From Gammaproteobacteria bacterium (lineage in GTDB: Bacteria > Pseudomonadota > Gammaproteobacteria > UBA5335 > SLRW01), in assembly GCA_007130745.1 (NCBI GenBank), contig SLRW01000133.1, positions 1-10,412 of the forward strand: a stretch of 10,412 nt of DNA, read 5' to 3'. Of this stretch, positions 6,493 through 10,412 are shown piece by piece; position 1 is the first letter of the stretch; each line of letters opens with the position of its first letter. Position numbers and translations under genes: made by a program. Below the pieces are notes generated by a model. It had not been told where the DNA came from. It made no database searches and was given only the letters and a program-made list of their open reading frames with translations.

Positions 6493-7863
6493 ATGAGCCG
6501 GCGTTCTTTTCATACCCGACTGTTACTGACCGCCAGTATTGCCCTGCTGGCGTTTTTCGCTATCAGCGCTCTGCTGCTGGATATTATCTTCCGCCAGACC
6601 TCCGAGAATATCCTTGCCAATCGCATGCAGGTGGTGGTGATGAGCCTGATTGCCTCTACCGAGCTGGATGCGCACGGGCGCATGTTGATTCCCGATGTGC
6701 TGCCGGAGCACCGTCTGGAGCGCCCCGGCTCCGGACTTTACGCCCAGATTCGGCGGGGTGACGGGGCAGTGGCATGGCGTTCGCCGTCCACTATGGGCCA
6801 TGAGATTCGCTACCCGCCGGTGGTCATGACCGGCGAGCAGCGTCTGGTCCGGACCACCAAGGACGAAAGCGTGCCCCTGTTTGTGATGAGTTTCGGAGTG
6901 GCCTGGGAAGGGCCACGTGGCGAGACCACCCCTTTCGTGTTTGATGTGGCCCAGAGTCTGGAGCCTTACGAGAGCCAGTTGTGGCGTTTCCGGCGTAATC
7001 TGTTGGGCAGTTTTTTGCTGCTCGGCATCGTCTTGCTCGTAGTGCAGATGCTGGTGATTCGCTGGGGCTTGCGCCCCCTGCGCCAGATGGGCGTCAGTCT
7101 GCGCGATATGCAATCAGGTCGTCAGGAGGCGCTCACCGGGGATTACCCCCGCGAGCTGTCAGTGCTGGCACACACCATTAATGGCCTGGTCAACGATGAA
7201 CGCGCCCATCTTGCCCGTTATCGCAATTCATTGTCTGATTTGGCGCACAGCCTCAAGACACCGCTGGCCGTGCTCTCGACCCTGCGTGATGACCCCGGCA
7301 TGGATTCGAGCACGCGCGACACACTCAACACCCAGGTCGAGCGCATGAATGCTATCGTCGAATATCAGCTGCGCCGGGCGGCCGCAGCCGGCGCGGGGCA
7401 GACCATGAAGCGCACTGCGGTGGCGCCGGTGGCGGAAAAGATTGTTGATTCGCTGGCCAAGGTTTACTACGACCGCGGTCTGCAACTGGAGCAACACGTT
7501 GATCCGGGGTTGGTCTTCCAGGGCGAGGAAGAAGACCTCATGGAAGTGATCGGCAACCTGATGGACAATGCCTGTAAATGGGCCCGCGAGCGGGTGGAAT
7601 TGCGGGTGAATGCGGCCGCCGGTAGCCGTGGCCGCATGCTGGAAGTGATTGTCGGGGATGATGGCCAGGGGATGCACCCCGAAGCTGTGGATCGTCTCAG
7701 CCATCGGGGCGTGCGTGGCGACGAAAGTGTTGAAGGGCAGGGCATTGGCCTGGCTGTGGTACGCGATATCGCCGTCATGTACGGTGGCGAGATACAGGTG
7801 GGGCAAAGTGCTGCTTGCGGCGCCGAGGTCCGGGTGCTGTTGCCGGCAGCCGGGAATGACTGA
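6493..7863 (+). CDS. PhoQ-like membrane sensor histidine kinase
   Basis: The partner kinase of the preceding regulator. Of 456 residues, TM1 is about 9-33, a periplasmic sensor about 34-165, TM2 about 169-190, then a HAMP-like linker and the catalytic core. The H-box LSDLAHSLKTPLAVL (phospho-His252) has the HSLKTP form typical of PhoQ. The N-box is NLMDNACKWA (355-364), the G1 box DDGQGM (389-394) and the G2 box GQGIGL (415-420). The periplasmic part contains RPGSGLYAQIRRG and AWRSPS and lacks the run of acidic residues that senses divalent cations in E. coli PhoQ, so the stimulus probably differs. ATG 6493 is preferred over TTG 6490. The gap from the regulator is 18 bp. The next gene starts 72 bp downstream with no clear terminator between. 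Confidence 0.94.
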   Translation: MSRRSFHTRLLLTASIALLAFFAISALLLDIIFRQTSENILANRMQVVVMSLIASTELDAHGRMLIPDVLPEHRLERPGSGLYAQIRRGDGAVAWRSPSTMGHEIRYPPVVMTGEQRLVRTTKDESVPLFVMSFGVAWEGPRGETTPFVFDVAQSLEPYESQLWRFRRNLLGSFLLLGIVLLVVQMLVIRWGLRPLRQMGVSLRDMQSGRQEALTGDYPRELSVLAHTINGLVNDERAHLARYRNSLSDLAHSLKTPLAVLSTLRDDPGMDSSTRDTLNTQVERMNAIVEYQLRRAAAAGAGQTMKRTAVAPVAEKIVDSLAKVYYDRGLQLEQHVDPGLVFQGEEEDLMEVIGNLMDNACKWARERVELRVNAAAGSRGRMLEVIVGDDGQGMHPEAVDRLSHRGVRGDESVEGQGIGLAVVRDIAVMYGGEIQVGQSAACGAEVRVLLPAAGND

Positions 7864-7935
7864 AGCCGTTTTTATGACGCCCCCGGCACCGTCTTAATGA
7901 TAATGGACGTAGATTGAGCTGACAGGGACCAAGCC

Positions 7936-10412
7936 GTGACCCGGGAACAGGGAAGCAGTCCGGAACAACACGAGGGGGCTTTCTCCTGGCCGGCATTCGT
8001 GCTGGTGTTTTGTGCATTGATGTTGCCCGCCGGTTTGTGGTTGCTGGAAAGTGACCGCCGCCAGGCCGATACCCGGCTGGAGATGCATGCCGATCAGGCC
8101 CGCATTGAGTTACAGCGCCGTCTGCGCCAGCAGGAATCCGTTCTTCGCGCCATCGTTGCTTATGTGCAGGTCAATCCGGGCTTTCACGCTGATGATTTTG
8201 ATGCGCTGGTGGCGCTGCTGATTGATAATTATCCGCATATTCGTTCAGTTCACATGCACCAGTTGGTTGGGCATGCCGATCGGGACGCATTCGAGGCCGA
8301 GATGCGCGCCCGTGGACAGGCCGGTTATGTCATTGTGGAGTCGGCGGGCGTAGACAATGGCGTCAGGCCGGCATCGTCAAGAGACCGGTATTTGCCGGTA
8401 AGCTTTGTCGCCCCCCTGGATGGCGAGCGGGATCGCCGTCTGCTGGGGCTGGATCTGCTCGAAGAGCCGATGGTGCGCGAAACCGTTAACCGGGCTCTGG
8501 AGCACGGTATGGCCGCGGGGCCGGTCGCCATCCCCATGAGAGCTTCCGATGCCGGCTACTTTCTGGTCCGGGATATGGCCTTCGATGGAGTGTTGGGCGG
8601 CGGCGCCCGGGCCCTGATGTCGATTGCCGCGCACAGTGGCCAGTTGTTGCCGGCGGCGGTACGCCCGCCTGGCGTAAAGGTCTGGCTGGAGGGGCCGGGC
8701 CTGGCACAGACAGAACGGCCCGCCGTCGATACGCGCTCGCGATTTCCACTGGGCCTGACGGTGGTGGCCCGTGAAGTCGAAGTGGGTAACCAGGTGCTGC
8801 GTATGATCATGCAGCGCGAGCGTGGCTGGCGTGATTTAAACAGCGCCCCCCTGCTTTTGCTGCTTGGCCTGGCCTTGCTTGGTAGCTGGGGTGGCGGCAG
8901 TAGCTGGGGGCAGCGCCAGTATTACCGGCGGCAGGCTGGGCGAGAGCACCAGCGGCAGGGTGTTGAGCGGCGTCGCGCACAGGCCGTCGCTGCCGCCGTC
9001 AGTGATGCCATCATCGTCGCCGATGCTGACAACGGGATCGTGGCCTTCAATCCTGCCGCCGCGGCAATGACCGGCTGGCGTCGGGAAGATGCCCTGGGCT
9101 GTACGCCGGATGAGGTGGTGCGTCTGCGGTCCAGCGAAGGTGTGCCGATCAACCTGGCCGCCGCCTTGCCCCCTGATACTGACAGCAGTCCCGACAATTC
9201 AGGTTATCTCTTGCTGGCCCGAAGTGATGGGGTGGATGTTCCCGTGCGGCTACACCGTGTTGGGTTGCAGGCCGATGATTCGGCGTCGGATATTCTGTTG
9301 CTCGAAGCAACGGAGTCGGGCAACAGTCGGGATGTCTGGCCACTTGCCGGAGGAGACCTTGACCCGCTTACCGGCTTGCCCGGAAGACAGCATCTGTGGC
9401 GCCATATGGAGGCGATCCGGGCTGATGCCCGGCAGCTCGCCAACAGTGTGGTGATGGTGGTGGGATTGCCGGATCTGTCGGGCTTGCGTGAATATTACGA
9501 CAATGCCGGGGCGGACGAGCTGTTGCGGCTGGCGGGGCGGATTCTTGACGCCCGCCGGCGCAGTGAGGATTTGCTGGCCAGGATTGATGACAGTCACTTC
9601 GGGTTGGTGCTGCACGATTGCCGGCTGGCAGATGGTCGCAAGGTCGCCGCCGATATCCTGGAAGCGCTGCGCGAATGTCATTTCAGCAGCGCCGACGGTT
9701 ACTTGCAGGCCGTGCCTTGCATCGGTCTGGCTTTGCTGGACGCAGACCCGGATGTGTTTGCGAGCCTGGAGCAGGCTATTCAGGCTGCCGCCGCCGCTGC
9801 GCAGAAACCCGGGAGAATTGTTTGTTATGACCCGGGAAATAAAAGCGCGCCGGTAACTCGACAGGGCCGCCAGCCCGGGGCGCAGCGTCTGCTGGAGGCG
9901 CTGGAGGAGCAGCGCTTTGAGCTCCATGCCCAGCCAGTGATGGATCTCGCCACGAATCCGCCAACCGTGCACCACTATGAGATTTTGCTGCGTCTGCGTG
10001 ATGAGCAGGGCAGACAGTTGGCGCCGGCTGATTTTTTACCCCTGGCCGAGCGTGAACAGCTCATGGGCAAGCTGGATCGCTGGGTGCTGGAGCAGGCGGT
10101 GGCCTGGCTGGGAACACAAGCCCGGCAGCAGCGCCCGATGCTGGCCATCAACCTTTCAGCCCTCACGCTATCAGACAGCGAACTGGTGCCCTGGTTGAAG
10201 CATTTGCTTGTCCGTCAAGGGGTTGCAGGCCAAAGCCTGCGTTTTGAGTTGAAGGAGTCGGTGGCGGCAGCGCGTCCGGGCAGTGTAGGTGGCGTAATGG
10301 ATGAGCTGCGCCGGGACGGCGTGAGCTTCTGCCTGGATAACTTCGGCACCGGCCCCAATGGCTTCCTGCCCCTGCGCCATCTGCAATTTGAAGCACTCAA
10401 GATCGATGCCGC
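7936..10412 (+). CDS. CHASE-PAS-GGDEF-EAL membrane signalling protein with degenerate GGDEF (runs off the right edge)
   Basis: An open frame of 825 codons without a stop to the window end. GTG 7936 is the only upstream start after an in-frame TGA at 7915-7917, and it has AGGGA 7 nt before it. In order: TM1 (about 19-37); periplasmic CHASE domain (about 65-235; hallmarks FEAEMRARG, SSRDRYLPVSFVAPLDGERD and LLGLDLLEEP); TM2 (303-319); PAS domain (about 346-460; SDAIIVADADNGIVAFNPA); GGDEF domain (about 475-635) opening with DPLTGLPGR; EAL domain from about 648. In GGDEF the signature is DDSHF (551-555) and the first metal-binding Asp is Gly510, so cyclase activity is unlikely. The I-site RSED (542-545) stays 5 residues before it. 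The EAL part shows EIL (682-684), INLS with Asn739, FELKES with Glu771, LDNFGTG (Asp801, Asn802) and LKID with Lys822; later catalytic residues lie outside. CHASE ligands are small molecules, and this one is unknown. Confidence 0.93.
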   Translation, partial: MTREQGSSPEQHEGAFSWPAFVLVFCALMLPAGLWLLESDRRQADTRLEMHADQARIELQRRLRQQESVLRAIVAYVQVNPGFHADDFDALVALLIDNYPHIRSVHMHQLVGHADRDAFEAEMRARGQAGYVIVESAGVDNGVRPASSRDRYLPVSFVAPLDGERDRRLLGLDLLEEPMVRETVNRALEHGMAAGPVAIPMRASDAGYFLVRDMAFDGVLGGGARALMSIAAHSGQLLPAAVRPPGVKVWLEGPGLAQTERPAVDTRSRFPLGLTVVAREVEVGNQVLRMIMQRERGWRDLNSAPLLLLLGLALLGSWGGGSSWGQRQYYRRQAGREHQRQGVERRRAQAVAAAVSDAIIVADADNGIVAFNPAAAAMTGWRREDALGCTPDEVVRLRSSEGVPINLAAALPPDTDSSPDNSGYLLLARSDGVDVPVRLHRVGLQADDSASDILLLEATESGNSRDVWPLAGGDLDPLTGLPGRQHLWRHMEAIRADARQLANSVVMVVGLPDLSGLREYYDNAGADELLRLAGRILDARRRSEDLLARIDDSHFGLVLHDCRLADGRKVAADILEALRECHFSSADGYLQAVPCIGLALLDADPDVFASLEQAIQAAAAAAQKPGRIVCYDPGNKSAPVTRQGRQPGAQRLLEALEEQRFELHAQPVMDLATNPPTVHHYEILLRLRDEQGRQLAPADFLPLAEREQLMGKLDRWVLEQAVAWLGTQARQQRPMLAINLSALTLSDSELVPWLKHLLVRQGVAGQSLRFELKESVAAARPGSVGGVMDELRRDGVSFCLDNFGTGPNGFLPLRHLQFEALKIDA

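Noticed and set aside
7874..7904. ATGACG ... GATAAT, a possible promoter before the CHASE-PAS-GGDEF-EAL gene
   Set aside because: The spacer is 19 bp and each hexamer matches poorly, so it is not distinguishable from chance in this AT-richer gap.
9250..9975. Minus-strand open frame of 241 codons opposite the GGDEF/EAL gene
   Set aside because: The plus-strand frame is open for 825 codons with CHASE, PAS, GGDEF and EAL motifs; the minus frame shows none.

Overview
The window is about 10.4 kb of dense, GC-rich chromosome with mostly short gaps between genes. It looks like a free-living gammaproteobacterium outside the enterics. The adenylosuccinate lyase keeps exactly the E. coli PurB residue numbering (His171, Ser295). 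The fumarase is of the Pseudomonas FumC1 kind. The two-component pair is PhoP/PhoQ-like. The species cannot be named from the sequence. There is no tRNA, rRNA, CRISPR array, transposase, integrase or phage gene, and no clear sign of recent transfer. No gene-free stretch exceeds 300 bases; the longest gaps are 136 bp (2327-2462) and 114 bp (5352-5465).

Left part, minus strand (2326 down to 1): purB (adenylosuccinate lyase, GTG start), a small DUF7931-type protein of unknown function, and the N-terminal two thirds of a nitroreductase-family flavoprotein (TTG start, cut by the window edge). The order and short gaps suggest one transcription unit led by purB.

Middle part, plus strand (2463-5351): fumC, a CoA-pyrophosphatase-type Nudix hydrolase and mazG. 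The gaps are 13 bp and then a 4-bp ATGA overlap, so this is probably an operon that joins a TCA-cycle enzyme to two nucleotide house-cleaning hydrolases. purB and fumC diverge from a 136-bp region that holds an imperfect tandem repeat and a perfect 7-bp inverted repeat, both candidate regulatory elements.

Right part, plus strand (5466-10412): a signalling block. It holds a small exported PepSY protein, a PhoP-like response regulator, a PhoQ-like membrane histidine kinase, and a large CHASE-PAS-GGDEF-EAL membrane protein that runs off the end. In the last protein the GGDEF signature is replaced by DDSHF, yet the RxxD inhibitory-site motif is kept at the correct spacing. The EAL domain has an EIL signature and an altered DDFGTG/loop-6 segment. 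It is therefore more likely a c-di-GMP receptor or scaffold than an active cyclase, with phosphodiesterase activity uncertain. The block may link envelope sensing to c-di-GMP control. This is the most interesting part of the window, but each component belongs to a known family and I see no clearly unprecedented system.
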